Below are positions 1-10,646 of a stretch of 64,000 nucleotides of DNA, piece by piece. The notes under the pieces are model-generated. The model was not told where the DNA came from. It searched no databases and worked only from the letters and a program-made list of their open reading frames with translations. Position 1 is the first letter of the stretch, and each line of letters begins with the position of its first letter. The translations under genes and the position numbers were made by a program. Origin of the DNA: Sphingopyxis alaskensis RB2256 (lineage in GTDB: Bacteria > Pseudomonadota > Alphaproteobacteria > Sphingomonadales > Sphingomonadaceae); assembly GCF_000013985.1 (NCBI RefSeq), contig NC_008048.1, positions 1,364,001 through 1,428,000 of the forward strand, in the 5' to 3' direction.

Positions 1-736
1 GCAGCACGCGCAGCACCTGCCGCCCGCGGCTGTCGATACGCACATTGGTGCCGACCGCGTCCATCATGTCGATGCCGAGCGTCTTGGTCAGCTCCCACGG
101 CCGCGCCTCGAACGCATAGGGTTTGCTGGTCAGCGCGCCGACCGGGCAGAGGTCGACCACGTTGCCGCTGAGTTCGCTCTGGATCGCATGTTCCAGATAG
201 GTCGTGATCTGCATATTTTCGCCGCGATAGATCGCGCCGATATCCTCAACACCCGCGACTTCCTCCGCAAAGCGGACGCAGCGCGTGCACTGGATACAGC
301 GGGTCATCACCGTCTTGACGATCGGCCCCATATATTTTTCGGTCACCGCGCGCTTGTTCTCGTCATAGCGCGTCGCGCCGCGGCCATAGGCGATCGACTG
401 GTCCTGCAAGTCGCATTCGCCGCCCTGGTCGCAGATCGGGCAGTCGAGCGGGTGGTTGATGAGCAGGAACTCCATCACCCCTTCGCGCGCCTTCTTGACC
501 ATCGGGCTGTCGGTCTTGATGATCTGGCCCTCGGCGGTCGGCAGCGCGCACGATGCCTGCGGTTTCGGCGGGCCGGGGGCGACCTCGACGAGGCACATGC
601 GGCAGTTGCCGGCGATCGACAGGCGCTCATGATAGCAGAAGCGCGGAATTTCCTTCCCCGCCAGCTCGCACGCCTGCAGAACGGTCGCGCCCTGCGGAAC
701 GTCGAGTTCTACGCCATCTACGGTAACTTTAGGCAT
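1..736 (-). CDS. nuoG: NADH-quinone oxidoreductase subunit G, N-terminal part
   Basis: This is the N-terminal 245 codons of the large iron-sulfur subunit of complex I; the rest lies beyond the left edge. It begins [16 protein letters not shown], a ferredoxin-like [2Fe-2S] domain with Cys in [16 protein letters not shown] and ASCALPT. The NuoG-type His/Cys cluster motif ([18 protein letters not shown]) follows at about residues 95-112, then the first 4Fe-4S ferredoxin motif [10 protein letters not shown]. The protein carries electrons from the NuoF FMN towards quinone on the cytoplasmic arm. The ATG at 736 lies 2 nt past the stop of the upstream extra gene, so it is part of the nuo operon. Confidence 0.97.
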   Translation of the reverse strand, partial: MPKVTVDGVELDVPQGATVLQACELAGKEIPRFCYHERLSIAGNCRMCLVEVAPGPPKPQASCALPTAEGQIIKTDSPMVKKAREGVMEFLLINHPLDCPICDQGGECDLQDQSIAYGRGATRYDENKRAVTEKYMGPIVKTVMTRCIQCTRCVRFAEEVAGVEDIGAIYRGENMQITTYLEHAIQSELSGNVVDLCPVGALTSKPYAFEARPWELTKTLGIDMMDAVGTNVRIDSRGRQVLRVL

Positions 737-738
737 CG

Positions 739-1439
739 TCAGTCCTTGGCTGCTATCGTCGGCTGACTTGCAGCTACCGATAGCCGATAAAGAACTTCCC
801 CAATCACGCCTCGAAGAGCAGATCTGGAAAAGACTAACTGGTTTCCTTCCGCCACGCAGCTTCCCACCGACGGAACAATCTTATCGAGCGCCGAGGCCTC
901 AGCGTTGCTTGCCACCATACTCAATATAAGCTCGCGTGATTCCTGTGGCGCCTTGCGAACTGCGCATTCTGAAATCCTCCGAAGCGACACATGTGGTTGC
1001 ACGACCGCATCGGGCTGAACTTCGCCGCCCGTCGAATAATCGATCGGCAAAACGGCGCTGAAATCGACTGGCCCGTCCTTCTGAAACTGTTTCCGATAGA
1101 AGACGTCGTAAACGCCGCTGCGAAAAACAGTCTCGCTAAAACGCATGTGCCCGGTTGAAAGGCAGGCGTCTACCGCCAACCTGTCAGCACTATCGCGGGC
1201 CGTCTTTGAGCCTGGAAACGTCTCCAGATATTTTTCCACCCGTGCCCGGCTTTTGTCGACAACACATTCCGCATAACGGTACATGGCGATCCGGGCGCGA
1301 TCTTCCTTGCTGATGCCCGCGCGATCAGGAATTTGTGCCGGCGAGGGCCCTACGTACGTCCCTGTTGCCTGCGCGTAAGCCATTTGGCTGCCGAGCGAGT
1401 AAACCGACATAACCGTACACAGAATAGCCGATTGCCGCT

Positions 1440-1443
<4 letters not shown>
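739..1443 (-). CDS. Uncharacterised secreted protein inside the nuo operon
   Basis: A 234-residue protein of no family I recognise sits between nuoF and nuoG. The GTG start at 1443 overlaps the nuoF stop (GTGA), which argues for translational coupling and against the longer reading frame. The N terminus ([26 protein letters not shown]) looks like a signal peptide cleaved after AYA or AQA. The mature part has about five spaced Cys (AECVV, DACLS, SECAV, GSCVA) and helical, charged stretches. Its wobble GC is visibly lower than that of the nuo genes, which suggests later acquisition. A complex I accessory role is only a guess from position. Confidence 0.75.
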
Positions 1444-2732
<1,289 letters not shown>

Positions 2733-2748
2733 CGGGCGGCTCCCAATC

Positions 2749-2821
2749 CGTCACCCCGGACTTGATCCGGGGTCCACGACTTCAGCGCCGCGATGGATGC
2801 CGGATCAAGTCCGGCATGACG
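2749..2821. repeat. Palindromic intergenic repeat between nuoE and nuoF
   Basis: The two ends are near-perfect inverted copies: CACCCCGGACTTGATCCGG at the left and CCGGATCAAGTCCGGCATG at the right, with about 30 nt between them. This is a typical REP-like hairpin of sphingomonad and related genomes. It lies inside the nuo transcript between two coding regions, where it would fold in the mRNA. It does not look like a terminator because no T-run follows in the minus direction. Confidence 0.8.
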
Positions 2822-2844
2822 AAGGAATGAGGCGTTTGTCATCA

Positions 2845-3513
2845 TCACCACTCCTTCCGATAGTCATGATTGGCCTCGACCATTTCCTTCAGCGTCGTCG
2901 GCCCGCCCTCAGGCTCGCTCGTGTGGCGCCGCGGGTTCTGCGTGCCGGTCTTGGGCTGTTTGCCCGCGGCAAGCTCGTCGAGGATCCGCGTCATGCTGTC
3001 GTAGTCGAGGTCTTCGTAATTATCGTCGTTGATCTGGACCATCGGCGCGTTGGCGCAGGTGCCCATGCACTCGACCTCGCTCAAGGTGAACAGCCCGTCC
3101 GGCGTCGTCTTGCCCTTCACCATGCCGCGGTTCTTGCACGCCGCCGTCACATCGTCCGACCCGCGCAGCAGGCACGGTGTCGTTCCGCACACCTGCACAT
3201 GATAGCGGCCGACCGGCGCCAGATTATACATGGTATAGAAGGTCGCGACCTCATAGGCGCGGATGAACGGCATATCGAGCTGGGCCGCGACATATTCGAT
3301 CACCGGCACGGGCAGCCAGCCCTGCGTCTGCGTCTCGGCGCCGACCTGGCGCTGCGCAAGGTCGAGCAAAGGCATCACCGCCGAACGCTGGCGCCCCGCG
3401 GGATAGCGCGCGATAACCGCCTTCGCCTTTTCGGCATTTTCCGCCGTCCACGCAAAAGCGCCCCACCGCGCGCGGGTTTCGGCTTCGTCAGGGATTTGGG
3501 GTGCGTCAGCCAT
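2845..3513 (-). CDS. nuoE: NADH-quinone oxidoreductase subunit E
   Basis: This 222-residue thioredoxin-like [2Fe-2S] subunit pairs with NuoF in the NADH dehydrogenase module. The cluster ligands are visible as CGTTPC near residue 110 and ECMGTC about 40 residues later, the C-x4-C ... C-x3-C pattern of the family. The C terminus, about 40 residues after the fold (KQPKTGTQNPRRHTSEPEGG), is a charged tail often seen in alphaproteobacterial NuoE. The ATG overlaps the stop of the small membrane gene upstream (TAATG). Confidence 0.97.
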   Translation of the reverse strand: MADAPQIPDEAETRARWGAFAWTAENAEKAKAVIARYPAGRQRSAVMPLLDLAQRQVGAETQTQGWLPVPVIEYVAAQLDMPFIRAYEVATFYTMYNLAPVGRYHVQVCGTTPCLLRGSDDVTAACKNRGMVKGKTTPDGLFTLSEVECMGTCANAPMVQINDDNYEDLDYDSMTRILDELAAGKQPKTGTQNPRRHTSEPEGGPTTLKEMVEANHDYRKEW

Positions 3514-3794
3514 TAGCGGCCATTCCTGCTAGTTCTTACTGAATTCTCATCCATCGCTTTGAGGCGCTGAAACTCGTCGATTTCATGTCGAATCATTCGC
3601 CATGTCATGAAGACGAAGATGCCGGCTGCCAGCACGCAGGCTCCCCAGAATTCAATCGATTTCAGACCATCCGGCGGCCCAAAGATGAGCACGGCCAGCA
3701 AAGGTGGAATCGTAGCCAGCAACGTCGTCATTCCGCCGCGCATATTCGCAACATCCCAATCGACAAACCGCACACATCGGAGACCTACACTCAC
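3513..3794 (-). CDS. Small two-helix membrane protein inside the nuo operon
   Basis: A 93-residue protein encoded between nuoD and nuoE. It starts at GTG 3794 overlapping the nuoD stop (GTGA) and its stop overlaps the nuoE ATG (TAATG), so it is translationally coupled at both ends. Two hydrophobic segments are visible: [18 protein letters not shown] and [17 protein letters not shown], followed by a charged cytoplasmic tail ([15 protein letters not shown]). I do not recognise a family. The tight fit in the operon supports a real gene. A structural or assembly role in complex I is possible but not shown by the sequence. Confidence 0.7.
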   Translation of the reverse strand: MSVGLRCVRFVDWDVANMRGGMTTLLATIPPLLAVLIFGPPDGLKSIEFWGACVLAAGIFVFMTWRMIRHEIDEFQRLKAMDENSVRTSRNGR

Positions 3795-5047
3795 CGGTCA
3801 CACTCCCCGAACACCACGTCGATCGCGCCGATGATCGCGGTCGTATCCGCAAGCATATGGCCCTTCGACATCATGTCCATCGCCTGCAGGTGCGAAAACG
3901 CCGTCGGGCGGATCTTGCAGCGGTACGGCTTGTTGGTGCCGTCGCTGACCAGATAGACGCCGAATTCACCCTTCGGGCTTTCGGTCGCGACATAAACCTC
4001 GCCCGCGGGGACGTGGAAACCCTCGGTGTAGAGTTTGAAGTGGTGGATCAGCGATTCCATCGACTGCTTCATCTCGCCGCGCTTCGGCGGCACGACCTTG
4101 CGGTCGAGGCTGGCGATCGGGCCGGTCGGCATGTCGCGCAGGCACTGTTTGATGATCTTTGCCGACTGATAGACTTCCTCGACGCGCACCATGAAGCGGT
4201 CATAGCAGTCGCCGCGCGTGCCGACGGGAATGTCGAACTCCATCGCGGCATAGGCGTCATAGGGCTGCGATTTGCGCAGATCCCACGCGATGCCGCTGCC
4301 GCGGATCATCGGGCCTGAGAAGCCCCACGCCAGCGCGTCTTCCTTGCTCACTGTCGCGATGTCGACGTTGCGCTGCTTGAAGATGCGGTTGTCGATGACC
4401 AGGCTCATCGCGTCGCCGAACAGCTTCGGCAGCCGCGTTTCGACCCATTCGCCGATGTCGACGAGCAGTTTTTCGGGGACGTCCTGATGGACGCCACCCG
4501 GACGGAAGTACGCCGAGTGCATCCGCGCACCCGACGCCCGCTCGAAGAAGTTCAGGCAATCTTCGCGCAGTTCGAACACCCACAGGTTTGGCGTCATCGC
4601 GCCGACGTCCATGACGTGCGACCCGATGTTGAGCATATGGTTGCAGATGCGCGTCAGCTCGGCGAACATCGTGCGGAGATATTGCGCGCGCGCCGGGACT
4701 TCGAGGTCGAGCAATTTCTCGATCGCGAGCACATAGCTGTGCTCCATGCCGAGCGGCGAGCAATAGTCGAGCCGGTCGAAATAGGGCAAAGCCTGCAAAT
4801 AGGTCTTGTATTCGATCAGCTTTTCGGTGCCGCGATGGAGCAGCCCGACGTGCGGGTCGACGCGCTCGATGATCTCGCCGTCGAGCTCCATCACCATGCG
4901 CAGCACGCCGTGCGCCGCGGGATGCTGCGGGCCGAAGTTGATCGTGTAATTGGTGACGGCCTGATCGCCCGCGGTGTTCGCGGTATCGACCGGATAGCCT
5001 TCAAACATGTCGCTGCCGTGGTGCCTGACCTGAGGAGCATCGGTCAT
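3791..5047 (-). CDS. nuoD: NADH-quinone oxidoreductase subunit D
   Basis: This 418-residue 49-kDa-type subunit lines the quinone cavity at the junction of the peripheral and membrane arms. It shows the family signature [11 protein letters not shown] near residue 40, the [16 protein letters not shown] segment, and the conserved C terminus ending DVVFGECDR. It is a stand-alone NuoD, not the NuoCD fusion of enterobacteria. The ATG at 5047 overlaps the nuoC stop. Confidence 0.98.
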   Translation of the reverse strand: MTDAPQVRHHGSDMFEGYPVDTANTAGDQAVTNYTINFGPQHPAAHGVLRMVMELDGEIIERVDPHVGLLHRGTEKLIEYKTYLQALPYFDRLDYCSPLGMEHSYVLAIEKLLDLEVPARAQYLRTMFAELTRICNHMLNIGSHVMDVGAMTPNLWVFELREDCLNFFERASGARMHSAYFRPGGVHQDVPEKLLVDIGEWVETRLPKLFGDAMSLVIDNRIFKQRNVDIATVSKEDALAWGFSGPMIRGSGIAWDLRKSQPYDAYAAMEFDIPVGTRGDCYDRFMVRVEEVYQSAKIIKQCLRDMPTGPIASLDRKVVPPKRGEMKQSMESLIHHFKLYTEGFHVPAGEVYVATESPKGEFGVYLVSDGTNKPYRCKIRPTAFSHLQAMDMMSKGHMLADTTAIIGAIDVVFGECDR

Positions 5048-5943
5048 GCGTCACCTCCTGTTTTCGGCTTGCGCGGCGCGCGCGGCCTGGCCGGCGCCTT
5101 TTCCGCCTTCTTGGTCGCGGGCGTCTTGGCCTTTGCAGCAGGCTTCGCCTTCGCACCATCCTTGCTCGGCTTTGCGGCGGCCTTGTTCGTCTTGTTGCCC
5201 GCGCCCGTATCGGCAGGTTTTTCGGTCGTTTTCGGGGTCGGCGGCGGCGCAGCCTTCGCCTTGTCGTCGGATGCCTTGACCTCCTTGGCGGTCATCGGCG
5301 TCGGCGCGCCCTTGCCCGGCGCTTCGCCCGTACCACCGGCTTTCTCGTCGCCGGGCAGCACATAGTCGGCGCCTTCCCACGGGGACAGGAAGTCGAAGTT
5401 GCGGAAATCCTGCGCCAGCTTCACCGGCTCATAGACGACGCGCTTGTCTTCTTCGCTGTAACGCAGCTCGATATAGCCGGTCAGCGGAAAGTCCTTGCGC
5501 TGCGGGTGCCCCTGGAAACCATAGTCGGTCAGGATGCGGCGCAGGTCGGGATTGCCCGCGAACAACACGCCATACATGTCGAACACCTCGCGCTCGAGCC
5601 AGCCCGCCACGGGCCAGACGGGCACAATGCTCGGCACCGGCGTCGCCTCGTCGGTCGACACGCGCACGCGAAGACGGTGGTTCTTCGTCACGCTGAGCAG
5701 GTGATAGACGACCTCGAACCGCTCGGGCCGGTCGGGATAATCGACCCCCGCGATCTCCATCAGCTGCTGGTAATCGAGATTGTCGCGAAGGCTGATCATC
5801 ACGCCGGCGATCGCCTCGCGGCGCACGGTGATGCTGTCCTCGCCGACGGTGAAGACATGCGTGAGCAAATCGTCGCCGAGCAGTTTTTCGAGCGCGGCGG
5901 CAAGGCCCGCGCGCGGGGCGACAAGGGGAGCGGGACTGGCCAT
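5044..5943 (-). CDS. nuoC: NADH-quinone oxidoreductase subunit C with long basic tail
   Basis: The first 200 of 299 residues are the normal 30-kDa subunit, with the signature segment [20 protein letters not shown] and [16 protein letters not shown] near residues 118-157. After VLPGDEK at about 200 there is a 100-residue low-complexity tail rich in Lys, Ala, Pro and Thr, ending [12 protein letters not shown]. It resembles histone H1-like or disordered linkers and is predicted to be disordered. The start at 5943 was chosen because ATG overlaps the nuoB stop (TGATG) and matches NuoC N termini; the longer reading frame upstream is nuoB in another frame. Confidence 0.96.
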   Translation of the reverse strand: MASPAPLVAPRAGLAAALEKLLGDDLLTHVFTVGEDSITVRREAIAGVMISLRDNLDYQQLMEIAGVDYPDRPERFEVVYHLLSVTKNHRLRVRVSTDEATPVPSIVPVWPVAGWLEREVFDMYGVLFAGNPDLRRILTDYGFQGHPQRKDFPLTGYIELRYSEEDKRVVYEPVKLAQDFRNFDFLSPWEGADYVLPGDEKAGGTGEAPGKGAPTPMTAKEVKASDDKAKAAPPPTPKTTEKPADTGAGNKTNKAAAKPSKDGAKAKPAAKAKTPATKKAEKAPARPRAPRKPKTGGDA

Positions 5944-6497
5944 CAGCGTTCGATCGTCCCGGTGCGGCGGATCTTCCGCTGCAATTGCATCACGCCATAG
6001 AGCAAGGCTTCGGCGGTCGGCGGGCAGCCGGGGACATAGATGTCGACCGGCACGATGCGATCGCAGCCGCGCACCACCGAATAGCTGTAGTGATAATAGC
6101 CGCCGCCATTGGCGCAGCTGCCCATCGAGATGACATATTTGGGGTTCGACATCTGGTCGTACACGCGGCGGAGCGCGGGGGCCATCTTGTTGCACAGCGT
6201 CCCCGCGACGATCATCACGTCCGACTGGCGTGGGGACGCGCGCGGCGCGACGCCAAAACGCTCCATGTCGTAACGCGGCATGTTGACGTGGATCATCTCG
6301 ACCGCGCAGCACGCAAGGCCAAAGGTCATCCACCACAGCGAGCCGGTGCGCGCCCAGTTGAACAGATCCTCGGTCGAGGTGACGAGAAAGCCCTTGTCGC
6401 CGACCTCGCCGCTCAAATCGTCGAAAAACGACTGGTCGGGGTTGGTCCCCGGCGCGACCGGCATCTGGCCGGGCATCAGGATGGTGCTGTTGCTCAT
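5943..6497 (-). CDS. nuoB: NADH-quinone oxidoreductase subunit B
   Basis: This 184-residue subunit carries the terminal 4Fe-4S cluster N2 that passes electrons to quinone. Ligands are in [30 protein letters not shown] and VPGCPPTAE. The start at 6497 gives [11 protein letters not shown] and overlaps the nuoA stop, in keeping with the coupled operon; an in-frame extension upstream lies inside nuoA and is not supported. Confidence 0.98.
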   Translation of the reverse strand: MSNSTILMPGQMPVAPGTNPDQSFFDDLSGEVGDKGFLVTSTEDLFNWARTGSLWWMTFGLACCAVEMIHVNMPRYDMERFGVAPRASPRQSDVMIVAGTLCNKMAPALRRVYDQMSNPKYVISMGSCANGGGYYHYSYSVVRGCDRIVPVDIYVPGCPPTAEALLYGVMQLQRKIRRTGTIER

Positions 6498-6868
6498 TCC
6501 CAATCCAACGCCCCTTTCTTCCATGCGTAAATCAGGCCGATCGCAAGCTCGGCAAGGAAAACCATCATCGTGACCCAGCCGGCCCAGCCGATTTCCTCCA
6601 GGCTTACCGCCCAGGGAAAGAGGAAGGCGGCTTCGAGGTCGAAGATGATGAACAGGATGGCGACGAGATAGAATCGCACATCGAACTGGCTGCGCGCATC
6701 CTCGAACGCCGGAAAGCCGCATTCATATTCGCTGAGCTTCGCGGGGTCGGGCTTGTGCGCGCCGGTCAGTCGCGCGACGCCCATCGGCAGGAAGACGAAG
6801 GCCGCCGATAACCCGACCGCAATGACCAGGAATATCAGGATCGGCAGATACTGAGTCAGATCGACCAT
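6494..6868 (-). CDS. nuoA: NADH-quinone oxidoreductase subunit A
   Basis: This 124-residue membrane subunit is the first gene of the operon. Three hydrophobic helices are visible ([20 protein letters not shown], the [19 protein letters not shown] segment and [19 protein letters not shown]). The conserved loop [16 protein letters not shown], with its exposed Cys, precedes helix 2. Between it and the divergent YbjN-like gene lie 228 nt that must hold the nuo promoter; I cannot assign -35/-10 boxes with confidence. Confidence 0.97.
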   Translation of the reverse strand: MVDLTQYLPILIFLVIAVGLSAAFVFLPMGVARLTGAHKPDPAKLSEYECGFPAFEDARSQFDVRFYLVAILFIIFDLEAAFLFPWAVSLEEIGWAGWVTMMVFLAELAIGLIYAWKKGALDWE

Positions 6869-7096
6869 GGGAGCTCGCAGTTCCGTTGTGCAATTTTTGG
6901 GGTGGCGCGCACCCGGTTATGCGGGGCGCTTTAGGCCAGCGCGCCGCGCGTCGCAAGCATTGCGGGCAGGATTTTCGTATCTTGTGTGACCAATGCCCCA
7001 TTGCACGCTGGCGAGCGGCCCTGCCCTTATGATAGGCGAGCAAAACGGGTCGCAGTGCCGCGCCTTTCGGGCGCCATATCGATTATGGGAGCTATT

Positions 7097-7579
7097 ATGG
7101 GACCAATCACCATGCGCGCCGCCCTCACCCTTGCCGCGACCGCGCTTTTATGGGCGTCGCCGGCACATGCCGAACTCGTGAACGCGGCGAATCCGGCGAC
7201 GATCAAGGCTATCGTCGAGTCGCAGGGCTGGCCCGCCACGATCGTCGCGAAAGAGGGCGACGATCCCTATATCGAGAGCAGCCGCAACGGCCTGAAGTTC
7301 CTCGTCCTTTTCATGAACTGCGAAGAGGGGCAGAAGTGCAAGACATTGCAATATTATATGGGCTTCAGCGATGCGAAGGACATGCCGCTCGAACGGTTCA
7401 ATCAGTGGAACAGGGAAAAGCGCTTCGCGCGCGCGTACAAGGACGATGCGGGTGACCCGGTGCTGGAAATGGACGTCGACCTGGATTTCGCGGGGATCCC
7501 GCGCGAAAATGTCGGCGAGACGTTCAACACCTGGGCGTCGCTGATGGACAGCTTTCGGGACCATGTGTTCGAGGAATAG
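7097..7579 (+). CDS. YbjN domain-containing secreted protein
   Basis: A 160-residue protein with a signal peptide (MRAALTLAATALLWASPAHA) and a YbjN-type fold, recognisable from the SQGWPATIVAKEGDDPYIES opening, the LVLFMNCEEGQKCKTLQYYMGF core and the FNQWNREKRFARAY segment. YbjN proteins resemble type III chaperone folds and are of unknown function. The ATG at 7097 has GGAG five nucleotides upstream; ATG 7112 is an alternative. It is divergent from nuoA. Confidence 0.8.
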   Translation: MGPITMRAALTLAATALLWASPAHAELVNAANPATIKAIVESQGWPATIVAKEGDDPYIESSRNGLKFLVLFMNCEEGQKCKTLQYYMGFSDAKDMPLERFNQWNREKRFARAYKDDAGDPVLEMDVDLDFAGIPRENVGETFNTWASLMDSFRDHVFEE

Positions 7580-7633
7580 GGCAACCGCCTAAATCCTTCA
7601 TCCCGGCGAAGGCCGGGATGGATGACGAACACA

Positions 7634-8452
7634 TCAGGCGTTGCGCAGCGCGCCTGCGACCAGTTTCTGCAACTTCGAGTGCACAGCTGCGCTGCCCGCA
7701 ATATATTCGCTGCGCTCGATCGCGCGATCGCCGCCGCGAAAGTCGGTCACGAAACCACCGGCCTCGCGCACCAGCAACATCCCCGCCGCGACGTCCCATA
7801 TCTGAAGGTCGCTTTCCCAGAAACCGTCGTAGCGACCCGCCGCGACCCATGCGAGGTCGAGGCTGGCCGCGCCGAAGCGGCGGATCCCCGCCACTTCGGG
7901 TGCGATCGCACCGAAAATGCGGCTCCACTGCGCCATATTGCCATGACCCATATAGGGGATGCCCGTCGAAATCAGGCATTCGTTGAGGTGGCGGCGCGAG
8001 GCGACGCGAAGCCGCCGGTCGTGCAGCCACGCGCCGCGGCCGCGCTCGGCCCAATAGCTTTCGTCGGTGACCGGCTGATAGATCAGCGCCGCGGTGACGT
8101 CGCCCCAGCCGCCACCGAGTTTCGGCTCCTGCACCGCGATCGAGATCGCGAAATGCGGGATCGCGTGGAGGAAGTTCGAGGTGCCGTCGAGCGGGTCGAT
8201 GATGAAACGCGGCTTGCCCGGTTCGCCCTCGATCTCGCCGGCTTCTTCCATCAGGAAGCCCCAGCCCGGACGCGCATGGATCAGCTCGTCATAAAGCGTG
8301 CGCTCGGCGGCCTGATCGGCCTTGGATACGAAATCGGCCGGGCCTTTCTGCGAAACCTGCAGATGCTCGATCTCGCCGAAGTCGCGGCGCAGCTTGGTGC
8401 CCGCCTTGCGCGCAGCGCGTTCCATGACGGTGATGATGCCGGATACGGCCAT
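7634..8452 (-). CDS. suhB: Inositol-phosphate phosphatase family protein
   Basis: A 272-residue Mg-dependent phosphatase of the inositol monophosphatase family. Metal-binding motifs are visible: EEAGEIEG near residue 69, IIDPLDGTSNF near 83-93, and WDVAAGMLLVREAGG near 218. These bacterial proteins act on inositol-1-phosphate or related sugar phosphates, and SuhB also binds RNA polymerase in antitermination; which applies here is not shown. ATG 8452 (MAVSGIITVM) was chosen because upstream codons lie in the palindromic repeat 8464-8569. Confidence 0.92.
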   Translation of the reverse strand: MAVSGIITVMERAARKAGTKLRRDFGEIEHLQVSQKGPADFVSKADQAAERTLYDELIHARPGWGFLMEEAGEIEGEPGKPRFIIDPLDGTSNFLHAIPHFAISIAVQEPKLGGGWGDVTAALIYQPVTDESYWAERGRGAWLHDRRLRVASRRHLNECLISTGIPYMGHGNMAQWSRIFGAIAPEVAGIRRFGAASLDLAWVAAGRYDGFWESDLQIWDVAAGMLLVREAGGFVTDFRGGDRAIERSEYIAGSAAVHSKLQKLVAGALRNA

Positions 8453-8463
8453 GATATCTACTC

Positions 8464-8569
8464 CCCCCTCCCGCTTGCGGGAGGGGTCGGGGGAGGGAAC
8501 GGTTCCTATCGAGAAAGGCCCGTCCCTCGACACGCCCTCCCCTAACCCCTCCCGCAAGCGGGAGGGGGA
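8464..8569. repeat. Double-hairpin palindromic element, intergenic copy
   Basis: The left end has a hairpin CCCTCCCGCTTGCGGGAGGG followed by TCGGGGGAGGG. The right end has CCCTCCCCTAACCCC followed by the inverse hairpin CCTCCCGCAAGCGGGAGG. About 35 nt of variable sequence lie between, ending with a conserved CCTCGACA. A second copy of the same architecture lies inside the E2 gene at 28183-28297. This copy sits between the suhB start and the efp stop. Confidence 0.85.
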
Positions 8570-8573
8570 CTAA

Positions 8574-9137
8574 TCAATCGGCGCGCCGCACATATTCGCG
8601 GTCATACACATTGACCACGATGCGCGTGCCGCTGGTGATGTGCGGAGGCACCATCACACGCACGCCATTGTCGAGGATCGCGGGCTTGTACGACGACGAC
8701 GCCGTCTGGCCCTTCACCACCGCGTCGGCCTCGACGATCGTGGCTTCGATCTGTTCGGGCAGTTCGACCGAGATCGGGCGTTCTTCCCAAAGCTCGAGCA
8801 CGACGTCCATGCCGTCCTGCAGGAACTCGTGCGCCTCGCCGACGACATCCTTGCCGATCGTGATCTGTTCGTACGTATCCTTGTCCATGAAGACGAGATC
8901 GTCGCCTTCGGCATAGAGATACTGGAAATCCTTGGTGTCGAGGCGGACCTTCTCGACCGTGTCGGCGCTGCGGAAACGGTTGTTGAGCTTGCGCCCGTCG
9001 ATCAGGTTCTTGGCTTCGACCTGCATATAGGCGCCGCCCTTGCCCGGCTGCGTGTGCTGGATTTTGGTGACCTTCCAGATACCGCCTTCAAACTCGATTA
9101 TATTGCCGGGACGGATTTCAACGCCGGTGATCTTCAT
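8574..9137 (-). CDS. efp: Translation elongation factor P
   Basis: A 187-residue EF-P that relieves ribosome stalling at polyproline stretches. The three beta-barrel domains are full length: the KOW-like N-terminal domain ([25 protein letters not shown]), the modification loop [12 protein letters not shown] with the Lys that is normally modified, and the C-terminal domain ending YVRRAD with the signature [21 protein letters not shown] chose ATG 9137; a GTG three codons upstream is less likely. Confidence 0.97.
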   Translation of the reverse strand: MKITGVEIRPGNIIEFEGGIWKVTKIQHTQPGKGGAYMQVEAKNLIDGRKLNNRFRSADTVEKVRLDTKDFQYLYAEGDDLVFMDKDTYEQITIGKDVVGEAHEFLQDGMDVVLELWEERPISVELPEQIEATIVEADAVVKGQTASSSYKPAILDNGVRVMVPPHITSGTRIVVNVYDREYVRRAD

Positions 9138-9337
9138 CGCGCACACTCACTTGGCCAAGGATGGAAAGAGCCGCCGACATAGCCTATATGCCGGACACAG
9201 GAGCGCGCCTTTAGCCGCGCCCGCGCCGAAGGGCAAGCCGCCGTTTCCGCGGGCCGCGGATCGGGAAATGCGACGAATCGAAGCCGATTTGTCGGATCGA
9301 TCCAATCGGCGGCGCGCGCGCTGGCATAGGAGCGGGC

Positions 9338-9511
9338 ATGATGAACGCCGAACTATCCCCTCTCTCCCCGCCGCCGCCGCGCGGTGACGCAGCATCTTCG
9401 CCGCGCGGAGCGCCCTGCGTCGGCCTGTTCGGATGGCGCAAGGATGCGGCGGCGGCGCCGAAAGACAAGGGCGACCCGAAAAAGCCGGAACGTGACTATC
9501 CCGCGGGCTGA
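9338..9511 (+). CDS. Possible small proline-rich protein
   Basis: A 57-codon reading frame (MMNAELSPLSPPPPRGDAAS ... KKPERDYPAG) not fitting any family I know. It has an unusually good ribosome binding site, AGGAGCGGGC directly before the ATG, and wobble positions are GC-rich as in true genes here. Its last 16 nt overlap the 3' end of thiE on the other strand. If it is not real, the stretch 9138-9495 holds no gene and would be efp promoter region only. Confidence 0.35.
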   Translation: MMNAELSPLSPPPPRGDAASSPRGAPCVGLFGWRKDAAAAPKDKGDPKKPERDYPAG

Positions 9512-10146
9512 TTGCCCAGGATTTCGGCAAAGGCGCGCACCGCGGCGCCGGGTCCGTCACGATAATTCCAGACGCCGCCCGATACCGCGACAAAGTCGGC
9601 CCCGGCATCGGCGAGTGTTTTCGCGTTGTCGATCGTGATTCCCCCGATCGCCACGCAGGGCAGCTCGAACAGGCCCTGCCACCAGGTCAGGATTTCGGGG
9701 TCGGCGCGATGCTCGACCGTCTTGGTCGTCGTCGGGAAAAAGGCACCGAAGGCCACATAGTCGGCGCCCGCCTCGCCCGCATCCATCGCCAGATGGCGGC
9801 TATCATGGCACGTCACGCCGATCTGAGCATCGGGACCGAGTTGGCGGCGCGCCTCCTTCGGATCGCCATCGCCCTGCCCCAGATGCACGCCATCGGCCTT
9901 CAGCCGCTTTGCCAGCGCGACATCGTCATTGACGATGAAGGCCACGTCATGCTCCGCGCAAATCGCCCGCAAAGGCTCCGCGAGGCGCGCCGCGTCATGC
10001 TGGTCCAGCCCCTTGACGCGAAACTGGAACGCCGCGACTGGCCCCGCGGCCAGCGCCTCCTCCAGCCGCGCAGGAAAATCGCCACCGACATCGAGCGGCG
10101 AGATCAAGTAAAGCTGGCAGGTCGGTGCAGTCGGTGCGGTGGTCAT
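9496..10146 (-). CDS. thiE: Thiamine phosphate synthase
   Basis: A 216-residue TIM-barrel enzyme that joins HMP-PP and thiazole phosphate to form thiamine phosphate. Family marks are FIVNDDVALAKRLKADGVHLGQGD near residues 70-93, the HD segment of GVTCHDS, and the phosphate-binding C terminus CVAIGGITIDNA and DFVAVSGGVW. It stands alone; no TPP riboswitch is visible upstream, where only about 35 nt separate it from the divergent lipoprotein gene. Confidence 0.92.
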   Translation of the reverse strand: MTTAPTAPTCQLYLISPLDVGGDFPARLEEALAAGPVAAFQFRVKGLDQHDAARLAEPLRAICAEHDVAFIVNDDVALAKRLKADGVHLGQGDGDPKEARRQLGPDAQIGVTCHDSRHLAMDAGEAGADYVAFGAFFPTTTKTVEHRADPEILTWWQGLFELPCVAIGGITIDNAKTLADAGADFVAVSGGVWNYRDGPGAAVRAFAEILGNQPAG

Positions 10147-10181
10147 GGCGCGTTCATAGCGACGCCGCCAGATGCGGGCAA

Positions 10182-10580
10182 ATGCAGAAGATCATGCACC
10201 TTGCGACCGTCGCCTTTCCTTCCGCTCTCCTCCTTTCCGCCTGTGCAACGACCGTGAATACGCCGTTGCCCGACGGCAGCAACGTCGCGCTCGGCCAGAA
10301 AGCCTTTGTCGACGGCCCGATCGTCGAACCGGTTGCGATCATCGAGGACAGCCGCTGCCCGATGAACGCGCGCTGCGTCTGGGCCGGTCGCGTACGGGTG
10401 CAGATGCTGTGGCACCGCGGCAATGGCGATAAACAGCCCTTCGAGGTGACGCTGGGCGAGCCGACCCATCTGGCCGACGGGCAGTTCACGCTCGAATCGG
10501 TGCGGCCGGAAAGGCGTACCGACGTGACGCTGAAGTCCGCCGACTATCGTTTCTCGTTCCGCTTCGCTGGCGGGCTATAG
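10182..10580 (+). CDS. Putative lipoprotein
   Basis: A 132-residue protein with a lipoprotein signal ending in the lipobox LLLSAC at about residue 20. The mature part has two Cys in EDSRCPMNARCVWAGRV, likely disulfide-bonded, followed by beta-rich sequence (VQMLWHRGNGDKQPFEVTLGEP). The SRCPxxxxCxWAG pattern recurs in small secreted proteins of many bacteria without known function. The start at 10182 is the first ATG giving a full signal; 10194 is equally possible. Confidence 0.75.
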   Translation: MQKIMHLATVAFPSALLLSACATTVNTPLPDGSNVALGQKAFVDGPIVEPVAIIEDSRCPMNARCVWAGRVRVQMLWHRGNGDKQPFEVTLGEPTHLADGQFTLESVRPERRTDVTLKSADYRFSFRFAGGL

Positions 10581-10646
10581 GCCGCAAGCGTCAGCGAGGG
10601 TGGCGACAAGCGGCCAGCCGCCGCTCGCCGCCCCTCTCCCATCACG

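Noticed and set aside
10147..10181. TPP riboswitch controlling thiE
   Set aside because: The spacer is 35 nt and lacks the conserved CUGAGA and related elements.
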